This document shows positions 8,907 through 17,177 of a stretch of 64,000 nucleotides of DNA, one piece after another (position 1 is the stretch's first letter; each line of letters starts with the position of its first letter). This DNA comes from Clostridia bacterium (lineage in GTDB: Bacteria; Bacillota; Clostridia; TANB77; UBA1234). The notes beneath the pieces are model-generated. The model had not been told where the DNA came from. It searched no databases and worked only from the letters and a program-made list of their open reading frames with translations. A program made the position numbers and the translations under genes. Where the stretch lies: assembly GCA_900753975.1 (NCBI GenBank), contig CAAEBC010000013.1:14309-78308 (forward strand), in the 5' to 3' direction.

Positions 8907-10496
8907 ATGATAAAAATTGTTAATGTTATTAGCGATACAAATATTGGTGGGGCAGGAAAATGCCTTATAAATTTTTGCGAAAACTACAATAAAAAAGATT
9001 TTGAAATTTGTGTCATTTTACCAAAGAATAGTAAGCTAGTCTCAAAACTAAAACCAACTGGAGTTAAGATAATTGAAATAGATGGATTAAAGGATAAATC
9101 TTGGGATTTTAAGTCTTTGTTTACACTTGTTAAGATATTAAAAGAAGAAGCTCCAGATATTGTTCATACGCATTCATCTGTTACAGCAAGAGTGGCTGCA
9201 AAATTTGTAAAGGATTGCAAAGTTGTATTTACTAGACATAGTGTATTTCCTGTTAGTAATTGGGTTAAAAGTTTACCTGGAAGGTGGATATATAAAGGAC
9301 TAAACGAACTTCTTTCTGATAGAATTATTGCAGTTGCAGATGCAGCAAAAGAAAATTTAACGGACGGTGGAGTTTCACCAGATAAGATAGATGTTGTATT
9401 AAATGGTGTTGATAAAATTCCAGAAACAAGCGAAGAACAAAAGGCCGAATTAAAGAAAAAGCTTGGAATAAAACCAGACGAATTTGTTATAGGAATTTTA
9501 GCAAGACTAGAAAAAGTTAAAGGACATGAATATTTTATAGATACTGCCAAACTTATACTTAGTGAAAAAAAGATAAAAGCAAAGTTCTTAATATTAGGTA
9601 CAGGAAGCGAAGAAGAAAATTTAAAGAAGAAAGTTAAAGAACTAGGATTAGAAAAAAACATTATCTTTACAGGCTTTATAAATAATGTAAATGACTATGT
9701 AAATATATTTGATGTTCAGGTTAATTGTTCTTATGGTACAGAAGCTACAAGTCTTGCATTACTAGAGGGTATGAGCATAGGAGTTCCTGCTGTTGTAACT
9801 GACTATGGCGGAAATCCAGGAGTTATAAAAAACGGTGAAAATGGATATTTGGTACCAATTAAATCACCTAGAGATACAGCTGATAGTATAGTTAGGATAC
9901 TAACTAATGATGATTTAAGAAAATATATGCATAGAAGAAGTATGGAAATGTACGAAGAAAAGTTTACTTCTAAAAAGTACACAGAAAATATTGAAAGGAT
10001 TTATAAAGAAATGGAAGCAGAGCCAAAAATTAAAAGGATAAATGTCCTTGATGCTATAATAATTTTGATAGTTTTATTAGCATGTATTGTTGGATACACT
10101 TATATAAATAAAAAAGAAATGACGATAGCACCTAAAAATACTGAGAAAATAACATATCAGATTAGAACAATGGATTCTTTACCAGCATCTTACGATATGA
10201 TAGAAGAAAATACAGTAATATATGATAGTGTGAAAAATAACCCGATTGGAACAATCATTAAAAAAGAGATTTTGCCTGCAGAAAAATATGAAGTTGATAT
10301 GAATAAAGGTGTATATGTAAAATCCGATTTACCAGCTGAAAATTACGTAGATATATTGTTAACTATAGAAGCAGATGCTGTAGTTGGAGAACAAGATATA
10401 TCTGTAGGAAGTTACGTAGTTAAGGTTGGAGAACAAGCTTATGTAAAAGGCAAAGGCTATGCTGGAATCGGTTTTGTTGTAAAGATTGAAAGATAG
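8907..10496 (+). CDS. GT4 glycosyltransferase fused to a membrane DUF4330-like domain
   Basis: A 529-residue protein. Residues 1-370 are a GT-B, GT4-type transferase: N-terminal NIGGAGKCLINFCENY, donor-binding VIGILARLEKVKGHEYFID and TEATSLALLEGMSIGVPAVV with the E-x7-E region. A membrane helix follows at about 378-400 (LDAIIILIVLLACIVGYTY). Residues 400-529 are an extracytoplasmic DUF4330-like module resembling the next protein. Glycosyltransferases normally lack this tail; the fusion would tie transfer on the inside to a module outside. It starts ATG after AAGGGAGAAAG. It is part of the cluster with the O-antigen-ligase-like gene. Confidence 0.85.
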   Translation: MIKIVNVISDTNIGGAGKCLINFCENYNKKDFEICVILPKNSKLVSKLKPTGVKIIEIDGLKDKSWDFKSLFTLVKILKEEAPDIVHTHSSVTARVAAKFVKDCKVVFTRHSVFPVSNWVKSLPGRWIYKGLNELLSDRIIAVADAAKENLTDGGVSPDKIDVVLNGVDKIPETSEEQKAELKKKLGIKPDEFVIGILARLEKVKGHEYFIDTAKLILSEKKIKAKFLILGTGSEEENLKKKVKELGLEKNIIFTGFINNVNDYVNIFDVQVNCSYGTEATSLALLEGMSIGVPAVVTDYGGNPGVIKNGENGYLVPIKSPRDTADSIVRILTNDDLRKYMHRRSMEMYEEKFTSKKYTENIERIYKEMEAEPKIKRINVLDAIIILIVLLACIVGYTYINKKEMTIAPKNTEKITYQIRTMDSLPASYDMIEENTVIYDSVKNNPIGTIIKKEILPAEKYEVDMNKGVYVKSDLPAENYVDILLTIEADAVVGEQDISVGSYVVKVGEQAYVKGKGYAGIGFVVKIER

Positions 10497-10504
10497 GTGA
10501 TAAG

Positions 10505-10999
10505 ATGATAAAAAATGGAAAGTTATTTGGAAAAATAAATCTTATAGATGCTGGTGTAATACTTCTTATTATGGTATTATTAGTTGCTGGTACTTTGAAA
10601 TTTAAAACTTTTAATAAAAAAATTGAAGCAAGTGCAGCTGGTACAATAACGTATACTGTAATAATAAATAACGTTAGAGATTATACAGCAGGTGCATTTG
10701 TATCTGGAGATACAGTTTTTGATTCTGGTACAAATGTAAATATTGGAACAATAAGAAATGTTGAAGCAAAAACTGCTCTTATTGCAAAAAATCTTGCAGA
10801 TGGAACAGTAAAAATGATAGAAAATCCATACAAAAAAGATGTGATTTTAACAATCGAAGTACCAGGTACAGCAAGTGATACAGGATATTTTGCAAATAGA
10901 AGTATAGAACTAAAAATAGGAAGTGAAAAAAATATAGAGACACGATATGCTACAACATTAGGAAAAATAGGATCTATAGAATATAACGAAGGAGTGTAA
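10505..10999 (+). CDS. DUF4330-family membrane protein
   Basis: A 164-residue protein: a short cytoplasmic start (MIKNGKLFGKINLIDAG), one membrane helix (about 17-36, VILLIMVLLVAGTLKF), then a beta-rich extracytoplasmic domain. It starts 8 nt after the preceding gene and ends 2 nt before the next, so translation is probably coupled. It is a stand-alone relative of the C-terminal half of the preceding glycosyltransferase. Function unknown; the context points to surface polysaccharide export or assembly. Confidence 0.75.
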   Translation: MIKNGKLFGKINLIDAGVILLIMVLLVAGTLKFKTFNKKIEASAAGTITYTVIINNVRDYTAGAFVSGDTVFDSGTNVNIGTIRNVEAKTALIAKNLADGTVKMIENPYKKDVILTIEVPGTASDTGYFANRSIELKIGSEKNIETRYATTLGKIGSIEYNEGV

Positions 11000-11001
11000 T
11001 A

Positions 11002-12096
11002 ATGAACATACTTTTAGTTACTATGGAAATGCAAGTTGGCGGTGCTGAAACACACGTATTTGAGCTAGCTAAAGAATTGAAAAAAAGAGGCAACAATGTG
11101 ATAGTTATGTCGGCCGGTGGAAAATATGCAGATGAACTAGAAAAAGCAGGAATAAAACATATATATGCACCACTAAAAAATAAAAAACCACAAAATATTT
11201 TAAAATCATATAAGATAATTAAAGAAACAGTTATTAATAAAAAAATTGATGTGGTTCATGCACATGCGAGAATACCGGGATTCATTTCTGGCTTAGTATG
11301 CAAAAAACTTAAATTACCATTGGTTACTACAGTTCACGGTATATATAAAGTTACACCAATACTTAAGCTTCTTACAAACTGGGGAGAGAAAACATTAACC
11401 GTAAGTGAAGATATAAAATCACAAGTAATAAAGGACTATAAGCTAAATCCAGAAGATGTTAGTGTTACAGTTAACGGAATAAACACGGATGTCTTTTCAA
11501 ATGGGAAAAGTGTAGTGTCAGAATTAAATGATGCTAAATTTAAAGTCGTTCACGTAAGTAGGTTAGATACTGATTCTTCAGATGTAGCAGAGAAACTTAT
11601 AAATATTATAGACGAACTAAACAAAAGACTAAATAAAAATCTCGAGCTTGTGATTGTTGGAACTGGTAATAAATTTGAAGATTTAAAAGAACTTTCTAAA
11701 GATAAAGATGATGTAAAAATGCTTGGACTAAGGACAGATGTCTCTGAAATATTAAAAGCCGGAAATCTTTTTGTTGGAGTGAGTAGAGCTGCATTAGAAG
11801 CTATGGCAACACAGTTACCAGTCATTTTAGCTGGAAATCCAAATTATCATCAAGGATATATTGGGATTTTTGATAAAAGTAAATTAGAAAATGCTATTAG
11901 TACAAATTTTTGTTGTAGAGACTGTGAAGAGGTAACAAATGAAAAGCTTATAAGAGACATTATAGAAATATATGATATGTCAAAAGAAGAGAAAGAAGAA
12001 ATGGAAAAATACAATAGAAGTGTAGTTGAAGATATGTATTCTGTGGACAAGATGGTAAATGATTGTGAAAAAATGTATAAGGAGGTTATAAAATAA
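11002..12096 (+). CDS. GT4-family glycosyltransferase
   Basis: A 364-residue GT-B enzyme. The acceptor domain starts MNILLVTMEMQVGGAETHVF (the GGAE motif typical of GT4), followed by VVHAHARIPGFISGLVCKK and LVTTVHGIYK. The donor domain includes KVVHVSRLDTDSSDV, LELVIVGTGNKFEDLKEL and VGVSRAALEAMATQLPVILA. No membrane segment, so it probably acts at the inner face on a lipid-linked glycan. It starts 2 nt after the DUF4330 gene and is followed after 1 nt by the PH-domain gene. Confidence 0.9.
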   Translation: MNILLVTMEMQVGGAETHVFELAKELKKRGNNVIVMSAGGKYADELEKAGIKHIYAPLKNKKPQNILKSYKIIKETVINKKIDVVHAHARIPGFISGLVCKKLKLPLVTTVHGIYKVTPILKLLTNWGEKTLTVSEDIKSQVIKDYKLNPEDVSVTVNGINTDVFSNGKSVVSELNDAKFKVVHVSRLDTDSSDVAEKLINIIDELNKRLNKNLELVIVGTGNKFEDLKELSKDKDDVKMLGLRTDVSEILKAGNLFVGVSRAALEAMATQLPVILAGNPNYHQGYIGIFDKSKLENAISTNFCCRDCEEVTNEKLIRDIIEIYDMSKEEKEEMEKYNRSVVEDMYSVDKMVNDCEKMYKEVIK

Positions 12097-12097
12097 G

Positions 12098-12469
12098 ATG
12101 AGTCAGAAAAACTATTTGTGGAGCGACAAAAAGAGAACATTATTTGGATTGCCACTATCTTTTACACGTTATACTTTGACAAGTGAAAAATTACTTATAA
12201 AGATAGGATTCTTAAGTGTTAAAGAAGAGGAAATAAAACTTTATAGAATTCTTGATTTTACAGTTAGAAAGACTTTATTTCAAAGAATTTTCGGAGTTGG
12301 TGATATAGAGCTACATACTGCAGATAGATCAACACCTGTTTTTGTAATGAAAGGCATTAAGAATGTCGAGAGTATAAAAGAACTTATATCGAAAAAAGTA
12401 GAAGAAGTTCGAGTGGATAGAAATGTTAGAGTTAGAGAAGAATTTCATAATGAATTAGATGATGTATAG
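12098..12469 (+). CDS. Bacterial PH-domain protein (bPH2/DUF304-like)
   Basis: A 123-residue protein with the bacterial pleckstrin-homology pattern: FGLPLSFTRYTLTSEKLLIK, then LSVKEEEIKLYRILDFTVRK, QRIFGVGDIELHTAD and the C-terminal helix GIKNVESIKELISKKVEE. Unlike many relatives it has no membrane helices. It starts 1 nt after the preceding glycosyltransferase and ends the cluster. Role unknown; bPH2 proteins are often membrane-associated. Confidence 0.75.
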   Translation: MSQKNYLWSDKKRTLFGLPLSFTRYTLTSEKLLIKIGFLSVKEEEIKLYRILDFTVRKTLFQRIFGVGDIELHTADRSTPVFVMKGIKNVESIKELISKKVEEVRVDRNVRVREEFHNELDDV

Positions 12470-12516
12470 TAAAGGTTTGTATAGGAACGTGAGAGCACAA
12501 ATTTTGGCAAAAACTG

Positions 12517-12545
12517 TTGACAAAATGAGGTAATCGTGGTAGAAT
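12517..12545 (+). promoter_or_regulatory. Strong promoter of the rpmG-secE-nusG-rplK-rplA operon
   Basis: TTGACA, a 17-nt spacer, then TAGAAT. Transcription should begin near base 12552, directly before a hairpin. Confidence 0.8.
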
Positions 12546-12553
12546 GAGCTAGC

Positions 12554-12578
12554 GAACCACGTAAAAGGTTCTTTTTTT
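12554..12578 (+). terminator. Leader hairpin with U-tract, candidate attenuator
   Basis: GAACC pairs with GGTTC across an 8-nt loop and is followed by seven T. It begins within a few nt of the predicted transcript start and 52 nt before rpmG, so it could pause or end transcription at the very beginning of the operon. Confidence 0.5.
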
Positions 12579-12630
12579 AAGGAAAGAAGCAATGCGTGAA
12601 GAGAAAGAAAACCTACGGAGGTGTAGAAAT

Positions 12631-12780
12631 ATGAGAGATAAAATTACATTAGCATGTACAGAATGTAAGCAAAGAAATTATGATACAAAGAAAAACAAAA
12701 AGAATGATCCAGACAGAATTGAAATGACAAAATTCTGTAGATTTTGCAAAAAGCATACAGTACACAAAGAAACTAAATAA
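12631..12780 (+). CDS. rpmG: 50S ribosomal protein L33, zinc-binding form
   Basis: A 49-residue protein of usual length: [19 protein letters not shown], ending [15 protein letters not shown]. Two CxxC pairs make it the zinc-containing type. ATG 12631 was chosen because GGAGGTG ends 8 nt upstream; an in-frame ATG at 12592 would add residues encoded by the leader and the ribosome-binding site itself. First gene of the secE-nusG operon, as in other Firmicutes. Confidence 0.95.
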   Translation: MRDKITLACTECKQRNYDTKKNKKNDPDRIEMTKFCRFCKKHTVHKETK

Positions 12781-12806
12781 TATAGAAAAGTAAAGGTGTG
12801 AAATAT

Positions 12807-13118
12807 ATGCAAGAAGATAAAAATGTAAAAAAGAGTGGCATGAGAAGTGAGCTAAAGAAAGTAATTTGGCCTACTGCTAAACAAACCACAAGAAGTACTT
12901 TTGTTACAATCGCGTTTGTTTTAATCATTTCAGCAGCCCTTATAGTTTTAAACTTAGTTTTCGGTGAATTGAACAGATTGTGGATTGATTCTTTGCCAAG
13001 CAACAATACAACTATTAATAGTGGTGTTTCAGGAGAAACTAATAATAATGTTACTCCTACTTTGAGTGGTGAAACTCAAGGTACTACTACAAGTGGCGAG
13101 AATGTTTCAGGTGATTAA
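12807..13118 (+). CDS. secE: SecE translocase subunit with a Ser-Gly-Glu/Asp extracellular tail
   Basis: A 103-residue protein. Residues 1-60 are an ordinary short SecE: the amphipathic helix with SELKKVIWPTAKQTTRSTF, then one membrane helix (VTIAFVLIISAALIVLNLVF). Firmicute SecE usually ends soon after the helix. Here about 40 more residues follow, rich in Asn, Thr, Ser and Gly with repeated SGE/SGD motifs (GVSGET, TLSGETQ, TSGENVSGD). SecE's C-terminus faces outward, so this tail should be outside the cell. Start ATG 12807 after AAAGGTG; an upstream in-frame GTG is less likely. Confidence 0.92.
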   Translation: MQEDKNVKKSGMRSELKKVIWPTAKQTTRSTFVTIAFVLIISAALIVLNLVFGELNRLWIDSLPSNNTTINSGVSGETNNNVTPTLSGETQGTTTSGENVSGD

Positions 13119-13142
13119 TTTAGAATAAGAAGGAGGAATAGC

Positions 13143-13682
13143 ATGCCTCAAGATAATAATAACAATGCAGAAGTTGCTAGATGGTATGTAGCACATACAT
13201 ATTCTGGCTATGAAAATAAAGTTAAAGACACTTTAGAAAAGGCAGTTGAAAATAGAGGAATGCAACATCTTGTTCAAGAAGTTGTTGTCCCAATGGAAGA
13301 GCAAATTGAAATAAAAGATGACAAGAAAAAGACTACTTTAAAAAAAGTTTTCCCTGGATATGTTCTAATTAAAATGATACTTACAGAAGAATCTTGGTAC
13401 ATAGTTAGAAATGTTAGAGGAGTAACAGGATTTGTTGGTGCTGGTGGTAAGCCAGTTCCTTTAACAGATGAAGAGATTCGTAGCATGGGATTTGAAAAGA
13501 TGCCAGTTAATATTAACTACGAAGTTGGCGACACTGTACAAGTTGCTTCTGGTCCTTTAGAAGGCTTTGTTGGAGTTGTTGAAGAAATCAATATGGAAAA
13601 AGAGAAAGTAAGAGTTTTAGTATCTATGTTTGGAAGAGAAACTCCCGTAGAACTAGAATTTTCACAAATACAGAAGATGTAA
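13143..13682 (+). CDS. nusG: Transcription antitermination protein NusG
   Basis: A 179-residue protein of usual length. The NGN domain holds ARWYVAHTYSGYENKVKDTL, KKVFPGYVLIKM and WYIVRNVRGVTGFVG. The C-terminal KOW domain holds GDTVQVASGPLEGFVGVVEE. It couples RNA polymerase to ribosomes or Rho. Between secE and rplK, as usual. Confidence 0.96.
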   Translation: MPQDNNNNAEVARWYVAHTYSGYENKVKDTLEKAVENRGMQHLVQEVVVPMEEQIEIKDDKKKTTLKKVFPGYVLIKMILTEESWYIVRNVRGVTGFVGAGGKPVPLTDEEIRSMGFEKMPVNINYEVGDTVQVASGPLEGFVGVVEEINMEKEKVRVLVSMFGRETPVELEFSQIQKM

Positions 13683-13703
13683 ATAAAATGGGAGGTGTTT
13701 TAG

Positions 13704-14132
13704 ATGGCAGAAAAGAAAGTTACTAATGTTATTAAATTGCAAATACCAGCTGGTAAAGCTACTCCAGCACCACCAGTTGGACCAGCACTTGGTTCTTCAG
13801 GTGTAAACATTATGCAATTCGTAAAAGAATTCAACGATAGAACAGCTAAAGAAGCTGGAATGACAATTCCAGTAGTTATAACTGTATATCAAGATAAATC
13901 TTTTACATTTGTAACAAAAGTACCACCAGTTGCAGATTTGTTAATGAAGGCTGCTAAAATCGAAAAAGGTTCAGCTAAACCTAATAGAGATAAAGTTGCT
14001 ACAGTTACAAAAGCTACTGTTGAAGAGATTGCAAAACAAAAAATGCAAGACTTAAACGCAGCTAGCTTAGATGCAGCTATGAGTATGGTAAAAGGTACTG
14101 CTCGTTCAATGGGTATCGTTGTTAGCGAATAG
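13704..14132 (+). CDS. rplK: 50S ribosomal protein L11
   Basis: A 142-residue protein: [20 protein letters not shown] at the N-terminus, [17 protein letters not shown], and a C-terminal RNA-binding domain ending [15 protein letters not shown]. It forms the GTPase-associated centre with L10 and L7/L12. ATG behind GGGAGGTG. Followed by rplA after 63 nt. Confidence 0.97.
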   Translation: MAEKKVTNVIKLQIPAGKATPAPPVGPALGSSGVNIMQFVKEFNDRTAKEAGMTIPVVITVYQDKSFTFVTKVPPVADLLMKAAKIEKGSAKPNRDKVATVTKATVEEIAKQKMQDLNAASLDAAMSMVKGTARSMGIVVSE

Positions 14133-14195
14133 TACAAATTAATTATGGGAGAAATATAGTTTCTATATTTCGCAAGTACCAAAGGAGGTTAAAAA

Positions 14196-14876
14196 ATGAA
14201 AAGAGGAAAAAGATATCAAGAAAGCTTAAAGCTTATTGAAAAAGGTACATCTTATGATGCTAAAGAAGCATTTGGACTAATCGAAAAAATGCCAAAAGCA
14301 AAATTTGATGAGACAGTTGAAGCACATTTCAAATTGGGTGTTGATTCTAAACATGCAGATCAACAAGTTAGAGGTGTTATAGTATTACCTCATGGAACAG
14401 GTAAAACTCAAAGAGTTTTAGTATTTGCTAAAGGCGAAAAAGCTAAAGAAGCAGAAGCTGCTGGTGCTGATTTTGTTGGAGCAGAAGAATTAGTTCCAAG
14501 AATAGAAAAAGAAAACTGGTTTGATTATGATGTAATCGTTGCAACTCCAGATATGATGGGTATTATTGGTAGACTTGGTAAAGTTTTAGGACCAAAAGGT
14601 TTAATGCCAAACCCTAAATCAGGAACAGTTACTATGGATGTAGCTAAAGCAGTTGCAGAGATTAAATCAGGTAAGATTGAGTATAGATTAGATAAAAACA
14701 ATATCATTCACTGCCCAATCGGAAAATTATCTTTTGGTGCTGAAAAGTTAGCAGACAACTACAATGCATTATACAATGCTATCATTAAAGCTAAACCAGC
14801 TGCTGCCAAAGGTCAATACATTAGAAGTATTGCAGTTTCTAGCACAATGAGTCCAAGTGTTTCACTTAAGATATAG
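14196..14876 (+). CDS. rplA: 50S ribosomal protein L1
   Basis: A 226-residue protein of usual length, starting [20 protein letters not shown] behind AAAGGAGG. Conserved pieces include [20 protein letters not shown], the [20 protein letters not shown] loop and [19 protein letters not shown]. It forms the L1 stalk and often represses its own operon in bacteria. It is the last gene before the L10 leader. Confidence 0.97.
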   Translation: MKRGKRYQESLKLIEKGTSYDAKEAFGLIEKMPKAKFDETVEAHFKLGVDSKHADQQVRGVIVLPHGTGKTQRVLVFAKGEKAKEAEAAGADFVGAEELVPRIEKENWFDYDVIVATPDMMGIIGRLGKVLGPKGLMPNPKSGTVTMDVAKAVAEIKSGKIEYRLDKNNIIHCPIGKLSFGAEKLADNYNALYNAIIKAKPAAAKGQYIRSIAVSSTMSPSVSLKI

Positions 14877-14879
14877 TTA

Positions 14880-15006
14880 AATAGCCAAAGACAGTAGGTC
14901 GTAGTTAGGCTACGTAAAGTGTACCTGCCGAGGTAAAAGATAAGTGTTCGGATTAAACTCTAACATATCTATTATTTCGGTAGATACGTTAGAGTTTGTT
15001 TTTGTT
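14880..15006 (+). promoter_or_regulatory. Ribosomal protein L10 leader with attenuator
   Basis: The 168-nt rplA-rplJ spacer carries the L10-leader pattern AGCCAAAGACAGTAGGT ... ACCTGCCGAGGTAAAAG, known in Firmicutes to bind the L10-(L7/L12) complex. It is followed by a terminator hairpin: AAACTCTAAC (14955-14964) pairs with GTTAGAGTTT (14988-14997), then a T-rich tract. Excess L10 is expected to favour termination before rplJ. Confidence 0.85.
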
Positions 15007-15044
15007 AAATTAAACTATTTAAAATTATAAGGAGGTGTAAATAA

Positions 15045-15554
15045 ATGCCAAACGCAAAAGTTCTTGCTAAAAAACAAAGCGATGTAGAAGCTTTAAAAGA
15101 AAAATTCGCTGGTGCAAAGCTTGTTATTTTGGCTGATTACAGAGGAATTAATGTTGATGATGTTACAAAAATGAGAGCTGAACTTAGAAAAGACGAAAAT
15201 ACAGAATATTTAGTAGCTAAAAACTCAACATTAAGATTTGCAGTAAAAGGCACAGAGTACGAAGGTATTTCTGAAAAACTTGAAGGACCAACAGCAGTAG
15301 TATTTAGCACAGAGGATTATGTTGGACCAGCAAAAATCTTATATGATTATGCTAAAGATTCTGAGTTTTATAAAATTAAAGGCGGAATCATGGATGGAAA
15401 AGTAATTGATAGTGAAGAAATTATCAAACTTGCAAAATTACCATCAAAAGAAATGCTACTTACACAAGTTGCTACAGCATTGCTTGCTAATATCAGAAAC
15501 GTTGCTGTTGTACTTGATCAAGTTAGAGAGCAAAAAGAAGGAGCAAATGCTTAG
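15045..15554 (+). CDS. rplJ: 50S ribosomal protein L10
   Basis: A 169-residue stalk base protein. Family features are KLVILADYRGINVDDVTKMR, AELRKDENTEYLVAKNSTLR and the conserved GPTAVVFSTED. Its C-terminal helix (LLANIRNVAVVLDQVREQKE) anchors L7/L12 dimers. ATG behind AAGGAGGTG. Probably autoregulated through the leader directly upstream. Confidence 0.97.
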   Translation: MPNAKVLAKKQSDVEALKEKFAGAKLVILADYRGINVDDVTKMRAELRKDENTEYLVAKNSTLRFAVKGTEYEGISEKLEGPTAVVFSTEDYVGPAKILYDYAKDSEFYKIKGGIMDGKVIDSEEIIKLAKLPSKEMLLTQVATALLANIRNVAVVLDQVREQKEGANA

Positions 15555-15690
15555 TTTTATAAGTTGCTTATTTCTTAAAAATTGTCAGTTCTAATAAATA
15601 GGATTAGACATTGATATCGCAAAAGAGCGATAAAAATATAAGGTATCATGCACTTTAGTCATGAAATTAATTTAAAAGGAGAAATTTAAA

Positions 15691-16059
15691 ATGGAAAAAA
15701 TCGAAAACATTATAGCTGAAATCGAAAAACTTACAGTTTTAGAATTAGCTGATTTAGTTAAAGCTATCGAAGAAAAATTTGGAGTATCTGCAGCTGCAGC
15801 AGCAGTTGTAGCAGCACCAGCTGCAGGAGCAGCAGCTGCTGAAGAAAAAACAGAATTTAACGTAGTATTAAAAGAGGCTGGAGCAAACAAAATTGCTGTT
15901 ATCAAAGTAGTTAGAGAAGCTACAGGATTAGGATTAAAAGAAGCTAAAGATTTAGTTGATGGAGCTCCTAAGACAGTTAAAGAAAATGCTTCTAAAGAAG
16001 ATGCTGAAAAATTAAAAGCAGCTTTAACAGAAGCTGGAGCAACAGTTGAACTTCAATAG
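15691..16059 (+). CDS. rplL: 50S ribosomal protein L7/L12
   Basis: A 122-residue protein of usual length. N-terminal dimerisation domain ([20 protein letters not shown]), alanine-rich hinge (about 38-52), and C-terminal factor-binding domain with [20 protein letters not shown] and [20 protein letters not shown]. It recruits translational GTPases. A strong terminator follows; rpoB, the usual next gene, is not here. Confidence 0.97.
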   Translation: MEKIENIIAEIEKLTVLELADLVKAIEEKFGVSAAAAAVVAAPAAGAAAAEEKTEFNVVLKEAGANKIAVIKVVREATGLGLKEAKDLVDGAPKTVKENASKEDAEKLKAALTEAGATVELQ

Positions 16060-16077
16060 TTTATAATTGCTTATAAA

Positions 16078-16116
16078 AATAGGATTTGAATCTTTTGATT
16101 CGAATCCTATTTTTTG
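16078..16116 (+). terminator. Intrinsic terminator after rplL
   Basis: A 15-bp near-perfect stem (AATAGGATTTGAATC / GATTCGAATCCTATT) with a TTTT loop, then TTTTT. Confidence 0.9.
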
Positions 16117-16225
16117 TTATTATAAAAGATTTAAAATTATATAAAAAGCGATTATTAATTGATAGATTACACATTAAACCAAGCTGATGCTTGTAATTTT
16201 TTTCAAAATAAACTGTCGAAAAATG

Positions 16226-16254
16226 TTGTAATGGCATTTTTTATATGCTAGACT
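16226..16254 (+). promoter_or_regulatory. Candidate promoter of the DUF975 gene
   Basis: TTGTAA, a 17-nt spacer ending TGC (extended -10), then TAGACT, 35 nt before the start codon. Confidence 0.6.
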
Positions 16255-16289
16255 AATTGTAGTGGTAAAAATATAAAGGGGGTTTTCTT

Positions 16290-17023
16290 ATGAGCTCAAG
16301 AGCAGAATTAAAGCAAAAAGCAAAAAATTTGTTAGATGGTAAAAAAGGAAAAGGAGCATTAATGACTTTTTTATATTATTTAATGCCATTTCTATTTGCA
16401 TTTATACCATTTGTTGGTCCTGTTGTAAACATTATCTGCATGCCTGTATTAACGTATGGATTATTAAAAGCATTGATTTAAAAAATGGTGAAGAAGTAGG
16501 TGCTTTTGATTTCTTTACAAAGGGATTTAAAGATTTTGGTAAGGTTTGGGGTGTTTCAATATGTACAGCACTTAAAATGTGGGGACCTTTACTTTTAGGA
16601 ATAGTAGGGTATATTTTAATGACTATAGGTGTATTTTCATCTATGGCTTCATCACAAATTGAATCTTCTTCGTCTATATGTTTAATAATAGGTTGGGTAG
16701 CAGCTATGGTATCAGGTATTTGGGCTATCCCAATTACATGGAAGTATATGTATTCTATGAATGAATTAGCATATGATTCTTCAAGAAATTCAATGGATAT
16801 TGTTAATACATCTGGTAGTTACCTTATTGGAAACAGATGGAAAGCATTTGTATTAGATCTTTCTTTTATAGGTTGGTTTTTCCTTGTTGGAATCACTTTG
16901 GGCTTAATAACATTTTGGCTTTTACCATATATACTTGTTACAAAAATTCTTTTCTACGAAGAGCTTTCAGGTAGAAATGAGGATCCTTTAGCAGAGCCAG
17001 AAACAATTAAAACAGAAGAATAA
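16290..17023 (+). pseudogene. DUF975-family membrane protein, frame broken at about 16478
   Basis: The ATG follows AAAGGGGG. The first 63 codons (SSRAELKQKAKNLLDGKKGK, then a membrane helix) run into TAA at 16479. The family's next segment (NGEEVGAFDFFTKGFKDFGK, then MWGPLLLGIVGYILMTIGVF and further helices to about residue 240) continues in the -1 frame. This needs one extra base, or restoring a lost GATT repeat unit, at GCATTGATTTAA. There is no CGG here, so it differs from the other frameshifts in the window and may be a real lesion or a sequence error. Function of the family is unknown. Confidence 0.7.
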
Positions 17024-17036
17024 AAAATATAACCAT

Positions 17037-17089
17037 AAAATACACCTTAAAGTATTTAGATATATTTCTAACATTTAGGGTGTATTTTT
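17037..17089 (+). terminator. Intrinsic terminator
   Basis: AAAATACACCTTAAA pairs with TTTAGGGTGTATTTT across a 22-nt loop and is followed by T-rich sequence. Confidence 0.7.
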
Positions 17090-17112
17090 ATAACCTAAAA
17101 TCTTTCTTTTTA

Positions 17113-17141
17113 TTGACTAAAATGTCTCAAAACGGTACAAT
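17113..17141 (+). promoter_or_regulatory. Candidate promoter
   Basis: TTGACT, a 17-nt spacer, then TACAAT, 37 nt before the TTG start of the next gene. Confidence 0.7.
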
Positions 17142-17177
17142 AAAATTAGAGTTTAAAGGTGATTAGGGGGAATTGCT

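Noticed and set aside
12592..12780. 62-residue L33 starting at 12592
   Set aside because: The extra residues are encoded by the leader and the GGAGGTG ribosome-binding site; ATG 12631 gives the normal 49-residue L33.
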